In this document: positions 26,293-33,699 of the stretch, in pieces | Position numbering within the stretch: position 1 is the stretch's first letter | Layout of the letters: each line of letters starts with the position of its first letter | From: Bacteroidaceae bacterium | Lineage (GTDB): Bacteria > Bacteroidota > Bacteroidia > Bacteroidales > Bacteroidaceae | DNA: 64,000 nucleotides | Direction of reading: 5' to 3' | Assembly: GCA_017617315.1 (NCBI GenBank) | Contig: JAFZWM010000004.1 | Location: 1-64,000 of the forward strand | The notes under the pieces: model-generated | What the model saw: the letters and a program-made list of their open reading frames with translations, nothing else | Database searches by the model: none | What the model was told of the DNA's origin: nothing | Translations under genes and position numbers: made by a program

Positions 26293-26712
26293 TTTTTACC
26301 CGTTTACAGAGATATTAAAATTATTATACACTATTATATCGGACTGACACATAATATTTTAGCCTCGAAAGGACGAAAATTCATGCCTCCAGTCGCCGAA
26401 TAAACTGCAATATTCGCAATTTTTCTTGAAATATGCAAGAAAAGCGCCGAAAACCTTGTCTTTACGACGGGTATTCTGGAAAAATAGCTTTCTTCTGCGA
26501 TAATCTTAATCTTTCCGTCGGCAGATTTTTCCGCAATGCAAAAAAGCCTGCACTTCTGCTTGTGGGGATTTGTAATCACCACACGTCCCACTAATGTTGC
26601 CGAACGACACTTTTACTTTGGTCTGAAACATTACAAAAGCCATCAAGTTAAGGCTCTCGGAGTTGGAAATTCAAACGAATTGAAGCATGTTATTTGCCAG
26701 CATTTTTTGATA
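26293..26712. other. spacer at the cluster break, with degenerate repeated segment
   Basis: No supportable gene. An 85-codon frame with a GTG start (26334-26591, minus) has no family look. The stretch 26549-26660 is a degraded relative of 31944-32045 in the same orientation (shared AATCACC, CATTACAAAA and AGCCATCAxGTTAAG blocks). The two copies flank the toxin cassette island. This spacer separates the ACP/ketosynthase half from the rest of the lipid cluster. Confidence 0.6.
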
Positions 26713-26800
26713 AACAAGAGCGGAAAAAACAAAAGGTTTTAATTCTTCGTTTTTCCGCTCTGCTGTTTATTTTGCAAGGCTATGCCTTGGGGAAATTACA
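26713..26800. repeat. double-hairpin cassette-boundary element, copy 1
   Basis: Contains an inverted repeat of GAGCGGAAAAA type with arms near 26718-26732 and 26746-26762, then the palindrome GCAAGGCTATGCCTTG. Read on the minus strand the first hairpin is followed by a T-rich tail, so it can act as terminator after the immunity gene 26885-27436. Three further copies lie at 28416, 30041 and 31288. Confidence 0.85.
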
Positions 26801-26884
26801 AATGACTTTATATTACAAAGTTATCGCGGTTGTAGGAAACATAACAAGAAAAAAAATTACTTATAAAAAAATATATAATCAAAA

Positions 26885-27436
26885 TCAGCAAAATCGCAGT
26901 ACATAATTCTTTTTAAATCTTTTTGAGGCAATGTCCAAAAGTCGCTCCAAATCAAGGGGGGTCTCGAATGTACAAACTGGAAAATTATGAATGCCGAAAC
27001 CACGGATCTTGCATTTTGCGGATATTGGAGTAATATAAACAGAAATCGTTCTTTCGTCCTTTGGATGAGTATAGCATGTTTTTATCTGTTGGACTAACTT
27101 TCGGTTCTGCTTCAATATTTTCATACCTGGTTCGTTTATGTAGTCACACTCATCTACTGCCCAATACCCAATACCAATCATACCATTATCAGATTTAATC
27201 AAATCAAGGTCAAGATCATATTCCAATATAAATAATGGCATCATCTTTTCCTTATAGGGAACTCGTCCAAAACATGAGTCTAACGGAACAATCCAAAGAT
27301 AATCCCCACCATCACTAAAAAAACGATTTTTCTTCCAAGTCTTTTCAAAAGTAAAAACAAGGTAGTGTGTTAACTCTTGCGCGTTGGAATTTGCTGCAAC
27401 AAACATCAGCAAGATAAAAAGAATTGTTTTTCTCAT
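26885..27436 (-). CDS. putative immunity protein (secreted) for the RHS toxin 27433-28335
   Basis: 183 aa with signal peptide (KTILFILLMFVAANSNAQ). Family not recognised. Its ATG overlaps the stop of the RHS-toxin gene by 4 bp (ATGA), the standard order toxin then immunity. A periplasmic location would fit protection against a toxin delivered to that compartment. Function is inferred from position; the sequence shows only a small alpha/beta protein with acidic patches and Cys residues near the C-terminus. Confidence 0.7.
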   Translation of the reverse strand: MRKTILFILLMFVAANSNAQELTHYLVFTFEKTWKKNRFFSDGGDYLWIVPLDSCFGRVPYKEKMMPLFILEYDLDLDLIKSDNGMIGIGYWAVDECDYINEPGMKILKQNRKLVQQIKTCYTHPKDERTISVYITPISAKCKIRGFGIHNFPVCTFETPLDLERLLDIASKRFKKNYVLRFC

Positions 27437-28335
27437 ATTTTAGCATCTGGAATTAATTTCAACATTTCATCAACCTCTTCTGGTTTTATTGGCTCAGCTG
27501 GAGAATTTAATATGCCACCTTGTCTATACCCATTATCACCAACTCCAGTAGTATGATATAGTTCATGTGCTTCTGTTCCTTCTGGAGCTAACAATGATAT
27601 TTTAATACGACGCCATGCATAAGTACGGCCCCAAGCTTCGCCTTCTGGACTTCCCTCCATAAATACTGCCGCATCTCCTGTACAATTTGGTTGTCCTTCT
27701 TTTATCTCCTGTGCATAAGTCCTGGATTGCTTATCTGCCTCTCTTTTATCTGAAGGATTCTCTACATCAATAACCATAATATTAAATTCAGATATTACGG
27801 TTTCTCCTTTACTATTTTTCACACCATTTCCATCTCCATTTAAATAATGGTTGAATTGGTCAAGCAAATAGGCTTTTTTTGCTTCCTTTTGTCGTTCATG
27901 GCGGCGAACGCTTTTTTCCGATGCGTTAGGTTTTAGAGCCTTGTTCAAAACAACAATATTCCAAGTGATTCTTATAGTTCCATCTGCATATCTTCTTTTT
28001 ACAGGTTGTTTTCCATCTGGGTCGATAAATTGCACTGGATTATTTGCACAATACGCATACGGAGAAATATGGTAATATTTCTCACACAATGGGTCGAGGC
28101 TTGTGAATCCCGGTATAAATGGGTCGTGCTGGCGTGCGCCATAGTCGTACCAGTCAAGGCCGTGTGTACGATCGAGTTCCTTGCCGTTATACTTGTAGGG
28201 CTGCAAGTCGTCTCCGCGGTTGTATGCCGTGGTGCTGAACACTCCACCAAACGGGTAGTAGTTCGTTACCTGTCGCACATGGCCATTCTCGCCAACTAGC
28301 GCGCGGTTGTTGCTATTGTAAAACCTGTTTTTCAC
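27433..28335 (-). CDS. orphan RHS core stub with HExxH metallopeptidase toxin tip
   Basis: 300 aa from a GTG at 28335, chosen because the paralogue at 29960 starts at the same GTG and the DNA upstream is conserved between them. An ATG at 28404 is possible. Residues 1-109 are the end of an RHS core (NYYPFGGVFSTTAYNRGDD, YKYNGKELDR, YDYGARQHDP, SPYAYCANNPVQFIDPDGK). After the DPDGK junction the tip is unique and carries HELYH at 257-261, a zinc metallopeptidase motif. No signal or secretion region is present, so it is either a donor cassette for a full-length RHS gene elsewhere or an independently made effector. Confidence 0.85.
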   Translation of the reverse strand: MKNRFYNSNNRALVGENGHVRQVTNYYPFGGVFSTTAYNRGDDLQPYKYNGKELDRTHGLDWYDYGARQHDPFIPGFTSLDPLCEKYYHISPYAYCANNPVQFIDPDGKQPVKRRYADGTIRITWNIVVLNKALKPNASEKSVRRHERQKEAKKAYLLDQFNHYLNGDGNGVKNSKGETVISEFNIMVIDVENPSDKREADKQSRTYAQEIKEGQPNCTGDAAVFMEGSPEGEAWGRTYAWRRIKISLLAPEGTEAHELYHTTGVGDNGYRQGGILNSPAEPIKPEEVDEMLKLIPDAKI

Positions 28336-28415
28336 AATTTTAATTATTGGTATTTTACGGCGGTAAATGTACAAAATTATTTTTGATTGCAGTCTTTTTT
28401 GCATGCATTTTGAAA

Positions 28416-28505
28416 AACAAGAGCGGAAAAACGAAAGAGTTGATTCTTCGTTTCTCCGATCTTTTGTTTATTTTGCAAGGCTATGCCTTTAGGGCGTTAC
28501 AAATT
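28416..28505. repeat. double-hairpin cassette-boundary element, copy 2
   Basis: Same order as the other copies: AGAGCGGAAAAACGAA-type inverted repeat, then GCAAGGCTATGCCTT. It lies between the immunity gene 28619-29101 and the next RHS stub. Its second hairpin has lost perfect symmetry. Confidence 0.85.
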
Positions 28506-28618
28506 GCTTTGGGGAATGCGCTCGGAGTCAGAAAATAAAGCGAGTAAAGGATAATATTTAATTATAACAGAAAAACAAACCAGTGGAGCAAGGCCGTAAC
28601 TTTTAGAACCACTGGCTT

Positions 28619-29101
28619 TTATTTGTTTGTATTGTTGTCTACAGACTCACATCTAAATAGATTTTGTATAATTTCTTTTAGATTATCACTCATTCTCAGA
28701 ATTGTGTCGTCTGTTGAATTCCAAATTCTAAAATTTGAAAAATATAAAATGACATTCCGTTTAGGATATGCAATCGTTATTTTCCCTCTTGTGTCAATTT
28801 TTGGGTATAATTGGATTCTTGTTTTTTCACCATTTGGCATATTATGTATTCTGTCAGGGATGCGTGGCTCTATGATAGTGTCATGTATACAATCAATTTC
28901 CGACAAAATAGGAAGAAACGAATTGTCTCTTATTACAATAGAATCACTACTATTTATATATAGTCTGTCAAATTCATAAGGCGAAACACAATATGGGCTC
29001 TCCATTTCAAGTGGAATATAATGAATCTTCACAAATTCTGGATTTTGACTATACAAATATAGTGGCATAATTATTAATAAGAAAGATGTAACAATTTTCA
29101 T
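28619..29101 (-). CDS. putative immunity protein (secreted) for the RHS toxin 29109-29960
   Basis: 160 aa with signal peptide (KIVTSFLLIIMPLYLYSQ). No family recognised; the mature part is strand-rich with several Asp/Ser-rich turns. It starts 7 bp after the RHS-toxin stop. Position and export signal parallel the pair at 26885/27433, although the two candidates do not look related to each other. Immunity role is inferred. Confidence 0.7.
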   Translation of the reverse strand: MKIVTSFLLIIMPLYLYSQNPEFVKIHYIPLEMESPYCVSPYEFDRLYINSSDSIVIRDNSFLPILSEIDCIHDTIIEPRIPDRIHNMPNGEKTRIQLYPKIDTRGKITIAYPKRNVILYFSNFRIWNSTDDTILRMSDNLKEIIQNLFRCESVDNNTNK

Positions 29102-29108
29102 ATCAAAC

Positions 29109-29960
29109 TTAGTGATTTGGGGTAATTATTGATTCTTCCAACATAAATCCTTGTTCTTCAGGTAATACCTCTATTGGACTTTTACATATAATGAGATATC
29201 CACTGTGATCTTTTCTTGTGGCCTCACCTTCTTTTATCAATCCTAATGCCAATGCAGTTCTTTGCTCAGAACCAGTAATCGCTCTTTTCTCTTCAGCATT
29301 ATCATACTGTTCATCGCTTGTTTTAGTTCGTTTTATAAACTCACCAGGATTTGTAATATATGACAAAGCATGATCTGCTTCGTGGTTTAAAACTGCTGTT
29401 AGTGTAAGAATCTTATCCTCAAACGTCCCGATCGCCATATGTGGATTCCATCTGATAATATTATCCTTACGATTAAAGGCAGATCCTTCTCTTGTCTCCG
29501 TTATATAAATGGCCTTAGAATAGGCTTGTAATTTTGCAAAAAGGCCATCGCATTTATTGTCTTTTAGACATTGAATTGCCTTGGCAAATTCGTCTTTGAA
29601 AGCTTGACTTACCCCCTTTGCAAATTCAATTTTTTTACCGTCTGGATCTATAAATTTTATAGGATTATTCGCACAATACGCATAAGGAGAAATATGGTAA
29701 TACTTCTCACACAAAGGGTCGAGCGATGTAAACATAGGCAAAAAGGCATCATAGTTTCGTGCGCCATAGTCGTACCAGTCAAGGCCGTGGGTACGGTCGA
29801 GTTCCTTGCCGTTATACTTGTATGGCTGCAAGTCGTCTCCGCAGTTGTATGCCGTGGTAGAGAACACACCGCCAAACTGGTAGTAGTTCGTTACCTGTGC
29901 CACATTACCATCTTCGCCTATTACTGCGCGGTTGTTACTATTGTAAAACCTGTTTTCCAC
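29109..29960 (-). CDS. orphan RHS core stub with M91-like metallopeptidase toxin tip
   Basis: 283 aa from GTG 29960. The first 109 residues are nearly identical to the stub at 27433-28335 and end in the same DPDGK junction. The tip then differs completely: HEADH at 193-197 in LTAVLNHEADHAL, followed ~27 residues on by EEKRAITGSEQR, a spacing that suits a third zinc ligand. The pattern recalls NleD/M91-type effector peptidases of polymorphic toxins; assignment is from memory. A TAATTTTG box at 29995-30002 (minus strand), also conserved before the other stub, suggests it may have its own promoter. Confidence 0.85.
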   Translation of the reverse strand: MENRFYNSNNRAVIGEDGNVAQVTNYYQFGGVFSTTAYNCGDDLQPYKYNGKELDRTHGLDWYDYGARNYDAFLPMFTSLDPLCEKYYHISPYAYCANNPIKFIDPDGKKIEFAKGVSQAFKDEFAKAIQCLKDNKCDGLFAKLQAYSKAIYITETREGSAFNRKDNIIRWNPHMAIGTFEDKILTLTAVLNHEADHALSYITNPGEFIKRTKTSDEQYDNAEEKRAITGSEQRTALALGLIKEGEATRKDHSGYLIICKSPIEVLPEEQGFMLEESIITPNH

Positions 29961-30040
29961 AATTTTGAGTTGATATTTTACGGCGGTAAATGTACAAAAT
30001 TATTTTTGATTGTAGCCTTTTGAGGCTTGCCTTTTTGAAA

Positions 30041-30130
30041 AACAAGAGCGGAAAAACGAAAGGGTTTTGATTCTTCGTTTTTCCGCTCTGTTCTTTATAT
30101 TGCAAGGCTATGCCTTGAGGACATTACTAA
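30041..30130. repeat. double-hairpin cassette-boundary element, copy 3
   Basis: Best-preserved copy. Perfect 16-bp arms AGAGCGGAAAAACGAA (30045-30060) and complement (30073-30088), then GCAAGGCTATGCCTTG. On the minus strand the first hairpin is followed by TTGTTTTT, a terminator-like tail. Located between the immunity gene 30182-30694 and the RHS stub 29109-29960. Confidence 0.9.
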
Positions 30131-30181
30131 TGACTTATATTGCAGAGATGGCTGGTGATTGTGAATCTCCAAGGAAATAGC

Positions 30182-30694
30182 TCACTTTACATTTCCATTG
30201 TCCTTGTTTAAAATTAAACAAAGAGAATCAAGATAATCGGTATGCATCTGAATATATCTTACCTTGCTATACTCTATTTTTATGATGCCACTTTTTCTTA
30301 GTTCTGTATCGTAAGAATCTAATGTGAAAAAATTGGAATTTACTTCTTTTACTTTACCCACATACAACACGTCTTCACGATGCAAACATACAGCTATCAA
30401 TAGATTTTTCTCTTTCAGAAAAGAACATAGCAGGTTATCATCATCCAAGGTATCAGGATATAGCTTGGGCAAGATGTCTTTTGTTCTATTCTTTATTGAT
30501 AGAATTTTATACTGCAACGTATCTTCTTTTATATCATAAATGTCGGAAATGTATCTTTTGTTTGTAATTTGAAAACCATCTAATACATAATCAACAACAT
30601 TTAGTCTAATAAAAGACCAACGTGTTCCATTTTCTAAAAGGATGCCTGTTATAAGCTCCTTAAAACGTCTTACTTTAATTTCTACTAATTTCAT
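30182..30694 (-). CDS. putative cytoplasmic immunity protein
   Basis: 170 aa, no signal peptide. The N-terminal segment TGILLENGTRWSFIRLNVVDYVLDGF and the later VLYVGKVKEVNSNFFTLDSYD look like an SH3-barrel-like fold that I associate with immunity proteins of Bacteroidetes polymorphic toxins, but I cannot name a family. It begins 1 base after the stop of the broken toxin remnant 30696-31224 (TAAAATG), so it is probably the surviving immunity partner of a dead toxin. Confidence 0.65.
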   Translation of the reverse strand: MKLVEIKVRRFKELITGILLENGTRWSFIRLNVVDYVLDGFQITNKRYISDIYDIKEDTLQYKILSIKNRTKDILPKLYPDTLDDDNLLCSFLKEKNLLIAVCLHREDVLYVGKVKEVNSNFFTLDSYDTELRKSGIIKIEYSKVRYIQMHTDYLDSLCLILNKDNGNVK

Positions 30695-30695
30695 T

Positions 30696-31224
30696 TTATT
30701 TGTATCTTATGCGTCTTACATCCCCCTTTTCATTACCTTTATCTTTTGATTTTCTCGTTTGCCCTTTTTGGTGTTTGTTCTTTGTTGAACTACGAGCATT
30801 TTTAGTATGTTCTGCTTCAGATGAATTATAACCACTATTGTTTTTCTTTCCTCTCTCATATCCTTTAGATGAGTTTTTTTAAGCGTTAGCAAGCATAACT
30901 GCTCCAACTCCCATTTCTAGACCACCTTTTGCAGCGATTGTTAAACCACCAACAGTTGTTACTCCTGTAACAGGAGCAGTCGTTCCATCTGAAGCTACTG
31001 TTACGGTACACTGGTGATGCAACACTAAGTCCTGTGGCAACATCCTTACCACCATCTACAACTAATGCAGCACCAACAACAGTAGAAGTCTTGTCTGCAT
31101 TTTGCAATTCTGTATTATAATCGGCATATTTTGCAAGGCTATGCCTTGGGTACGTTACAAATAACTTAGATACAGAACTTACGCACAAAGACAATAAAAT
31201 TATAAAAAATATGTTTTTCTTCAT
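30696..31224 (-). pseudogene. decayed polymorphic-toxin C-terminus fused to a signal peptide
   Basis: The minus frame starts at 31224 with signal peptide KKNIFFIILLSLCVSSVSK, crosses a partial copy of the boundary palindrome (31130-31165), and continues as a toxin pre-domain (DKTSTVVGAALVVDGGKDV). It shifts frame by one base near ASPV; in the new frame it reads TVASDGTTAPVTGVTTVGG, meets an in-frame TAA after MLANA, then reads on as GYNSSEAEHTKNARSSTKNK, KGQTRKSKDK and DVRRIR to a TAA at 30696. One frameshift and one nonsense codon make it a pseudogene. The basic tail resembles nuclease-type toxin tips, which I infer only from composition. Confidence 0.75.
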
Positions 31225-31287
31225 TTTTTGTTACAAATGTACAAACTATATTTTGATTGAAGTCTTTTTTTTGCCTGCATTTTGAAA

Positions 31288-31375
31288 AACAAGAGCGGAA
31301 AAACTAAAGAGTTTTATTCTTCTTTTTTCCGCTCTGTTGTTTATTTTGCAAGGCTATGCCTTGAGGGCATTACAA
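31288..31375. repeat. double-hairpin cassette-boundary element, copy 4
   Basis: Inverted repeat of the GAGCGGAAAAA type plus GCAAGGCTATGCCTTG, between the lipoprotein gene 31428-31835 and the toxin remnant. A lone second-hairpin copy is embedded in the remnant at 31130-31165. Confidence 0.85.
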
Positions 31376-31427
31376 ATGTCTGTTAATACTCTCGGATTCG
31401 GAAATCCAAGCGAGCAAGATTATATAG

Positions 31428-31835
31428 TTAATGTTTATTTTTCGCACTGTGAATTTTTACCTTAAACAAGGCACACTTAGATTCCGGCCCAGACGTAATA
31501 GGAAACAATTTCTTCCCCCTAATTAAGAAAGCATCTTTTTTCCCTTTCTGATCTGTATAATTATACGCAGGGGCAAGCCCTTCCACTGTTTGCCCTCTGA
31601 ATTTATCGGAATATAAAAAGACGGTATCATTTTTCACTTTCCATGTTCCTCCAAATTTTTCCAAACAAGGCCTTTTATATACAAACGTGCTATCAGATTT
31701 AAATTCAGCCACTAATAAGGGGAACATATCATAAATCACACAATTAGTCGTATATGTTCCTACAATCTTGGGCTGCCGGCTTGTGCTACAACTTGTGCAC
31801 AATAAAACACAAATCAAAGAATATACAATCTTCAT
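31428..31835 (-). CDS. small putative lipoprotein, possible immunity protein
   Basis: 135 aa. The N-terminus KIVYSLICVLLCTSC fits a lipoprotein signal with Cys15 or Cys19 as lipid site. The body has a lipocalin-like run of strands (KIVGTYTTNC, AEFKSDSTFVYKRP, GTWKVKNDTVFLYS). It is the upstream member of the cassette array and has no toxin in front of it, so it may be an orphan immunity gene or unrelated. Function unknown. Confidence 0.7.
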   Translation of the reverse strand: MKIVYSLICVLLCTSCSTSRQPKIVGTYTTNCVIYDMFPLLVAEFKSDSTFVYKRPCLEKFGGTWKVKNDTVFLYSDKFRGQTVEGLAPAYNYTDQKGKKDAFLIRGKKLFPITSGPESKCALFKVKIHSAKNKH

Positions 31836-32205
31836 ACAATCAATGTCTGTAATAAGTTATTCCATAAACCTAAAGGCTTGTCCTATTTTGTTTGCAACAT
31901 TCTGTAAAAACGGCTCTATGTAATTCAAAAGGAACATTCTTCTTGCCTTGTGCGGATTTGCAATCACCAAACATTATGCTGATGCTATCGGCCACAAGCT
32001 TGACTTTGGGCTGAAGCATTACAAAAAGCCATCAGGTTAAGACACTCTGAAACCTGAGCGAGAAAGGTCTTCGGCTCGGCATTTCCTTGCAGGTTTATCT
32101 CATTCATAAGTATAAGAAAAGTTTTATTCTGTTGCAAATATAGCAAACTTTTTCAAAATGCAACAAATATAGTCTTTATTTATGGCACTTCATAAATAAA
32201 AAAAA
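31836..32205. other. spacer with degenerate segment related to 26549-26660
   Basis: No gene supported. 31944-32045 resembles 26549-26660 in the same orientation, with the ends AATCACC, CATTACAAAA and AGCCATCAxGTTAAG recognisable. One copy has an extra T that shifts any frame, so it is not kept as coding. The rest is AT-rich. Confidence 0.55.
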
Positions 32206-32480
32206 GAAGTATGCGTCCCGAACGAATCCCGAAGGCATCCCGAACCTTTCGGCTTACTTGCCCGAACCTTCTCCGTACCCTGAACGTAACTTCCGGCTTA
32301 CTTGAACGTATCTTGAACGTATCTTGAACGTATCTTGAACGTACCTTCCCCGTTGCTACCCCGTAGCTACTCCGTTCCTACCCCCTTACGATTGGCTTGC
32401 CATCGGCTTGCTTTCGGCTTACAATTGGCTCACTATCGGCTTACTTGCCTCTACCTTGAATCTATGTAGAATCTACCTTG
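32206..32480 (+). repeat. 11-bp periodic degenerate array 3 (25 units)
   Basis: 275 bp fall exactly into 25 consecutive 11-bp units with no register slip. Units include CCCGAACCTTC, CGGCTTACTTG (three identical copies), AACGTATCTTG (three in tandem), CCCGTAGCTAC, CGGCTTACAAT and AATCTACCTTG. Consensus nnnGTAnCTTG. Flanked on the right by CAATTG repeats (32493-32560) and the cysK terminator. No reading frame of interest is present. Confidence 0.9.
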
Positions 32481-32492
32481 ACACGAATTTTC

Positions 32493-32560
32493 AAATTTCA
32501 AATTTCAACTAAAGAAATTGTCAATTATCAATTGTCAATTGTCCATTGTCAATTGCTTAA
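32493..32560. repeat. CAATTG-rich short repeats
   Basis: Runs of TTTCAAATT and TCAATTGTC units between array 3 and the terminator of cysK. Same class as the runs at 1682 and 38010. Confidence 0.7.
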
Positions 32561-32571
32561 TTACCCAAAAA

Positions 32572-32610
32572 CGGTCATTAGAAAAAGCAGCAAACTTTTT
32601 CTAATGACCG
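32572..32610 (-). terminator. terminator of the cysteine operon
   Basis: Perfect 16-bp inverted repeat (CGGTCATTAGAAAAAG at 32572-32587, complement 32595-32610) directly after the cysK stop, followed on the minus strand by TTTTTGGG. Part of the arm, GGTCATTAGAAAA, also occurs alone at 6371-6384. Confidence 0.85.
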
Positions 32611-32635
32611 ATTGGGAGTATTTGACAATTTCAAA

Positions 32636-33583
32636 TTATAGCGGATAGTCCTCGAAGGCATAGAGAACGGTTGAGAGATAGCGCTCGCCTGTGTCGGGCA
32701 GCAGAACAACAATCTTCTTGCCCTTGTTCTCCGGACGCTTTGCCACCTGAATGGCAGCATAGAGAGCAGCACCTGCCGAGATGCCTACGAGAAGTCCTTC
32801 GGACTGGGCAACCTCGCGACCTGTGCGGATGGCATCGTCGTTCTCGACATCGAATACCTCGTCGATGACATCAGAATTGTATGTCTTCGGAATAAAGCCT
32901 GCGCCGATGCCCTGAATCTTGTGAGGGCCGCTTGGCTTTCCGTTGAGGACGGCACTATCCTTAGGCTCTACGGCAATAATCTTAACGTCAGGGTTCTGCT
33001 CCTTCAGATATTTGCCCGTACCGCTGATTGTTCCGCCTGTGCCCACGCCGCCGATAAAGATGTCGACCTTTCCGTCGGTATCGCGCCAGATTTCAGGGCC
33101 TGTTGTTGCGTAATGCTTTGCCGGATTGGCCGAATTCTCGAACTGCTGCAAGATTACAGCCCCCGGTATTGAATCGCGCAACTCCTCGGCTGCACGTATT
33201 GCGCCCGGCATTCCGCCCTTTCCGGGTGTAAGATGAACCTCGGCACCGTATGCCTTTACAAGATTGCGGCGCTCAACACTCATGGTCTCGGGCATGGTAA
33301 GAATAAGACGATAGCCCTTAACGGCCGATACCAATGCCAATCCTACGCCTGTGTTGCCGCTGGTCGGCTCAATGATGGTTGCGCCCGGCTTAAGAATACC
33401 CTTCGCCTCGGCATCCTCAATCATAGCAAGTGCTATGCGGTCCTTAACGCTGCCGCCGGGATTGAAGAACTCTACCTTGGCAATTACGGGAGTCTCAAGT
33501 CCCTTAGCCTTTGAATATCTGTTGAGCTCAAGAAGTGGTGTGTTGCCGACGAGCTCTGTCAGCTGCTTTGCAATCTTTGTCAT
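32636..33583 (-). CDS. cysK: cysteine synthase A (O-acetylserine sulfhydrylase)
   Basis: 315 aa from ATG 33583. PLP lysine is K47 in NPGGSVKDR; the phosphate loop is PTSGNTGVGLA, and GVGTGGTISGTGKYLK follows. It converts O-acetylserine and sulfide to cysteine. One of two cysK-type genes in this region (the other at 38624). It has its own promoter (TTG-N20-TACTTTTG, 33619-33649), so it can be expressed apart from the genes upstream. cysE, which makes its substrate, is the preceding gene. Confidence 0.95.
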   Translation of the reverse strand: MTKIAKQLTELVGNTPLLELNRYSKAKGLETPVIAKVEFFNPGGSVKDRIALAMIEDAEAKGILKPGATIIEPTSGNTGVGLALVSAVKGYRLILTMPETMSVERRNLVKAYGAEVHLTPGKGGMPGAIRAAEELRDSIPGAVILQQFENSANPAKHYATTGPEIWRDTDGKVDIFIGGVGTGGTISGTGKYLKEQNPDVKIIAVEPKDSAVLNGKPSGPHKIQGIGAGFIPKTYNSDVIDEVFDVENDDAIRTGREVAQSEGLLVGISAGAALYAAIQVAKRPENKGKKIVVLLPDTGERYLSTVLYAFEDYPL

Positions 33584-33618
33584 AATCCTTACCAAATTTT
33601 TGTTAACTATTTACATTG

Positions 33619-33649
33619 CAAAAGTAGGGTGTTTTTAAAGCCTTTGCAA
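33619..33649 (-). promoter_or_regulatory. promoter of cysK
   Basis: Minus-strand TACTTTTG at 33619-33626 with TTG at 33647-33649, spacer 20. Matches the Bacteroidetes sigma-ABfr consensus and lies about 40 bp before the cysK start. Confidence 0.75.
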
Positions 33650-33699
33650 TACCATAAACATGGCATTCGCATACCATGATAATGTATTTATATTCTGTT

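Noticed and set aside
26334-26591. 85-codon minus-strand frame in the cluster break
   Set aside because: GTG start, no family features, overlaps a degenerate repeated segment.
30716-30907. 63-codon frame between toxin remnant and immunity gene
   Set aside because: It is a wrong-frame reading of the toxin tail, which continues in another frame up to 30696.
31836-32205. Transposase remnant
   Set aside because: The short peptide readable from the repeated segment carries no transposase motif, and its copies are frame-shifted relative to each other.
32206-32480. CRISPR array
   Set aside because: No repeat/spacer alternation and the unit is 11 bp; no cas genes in the window.
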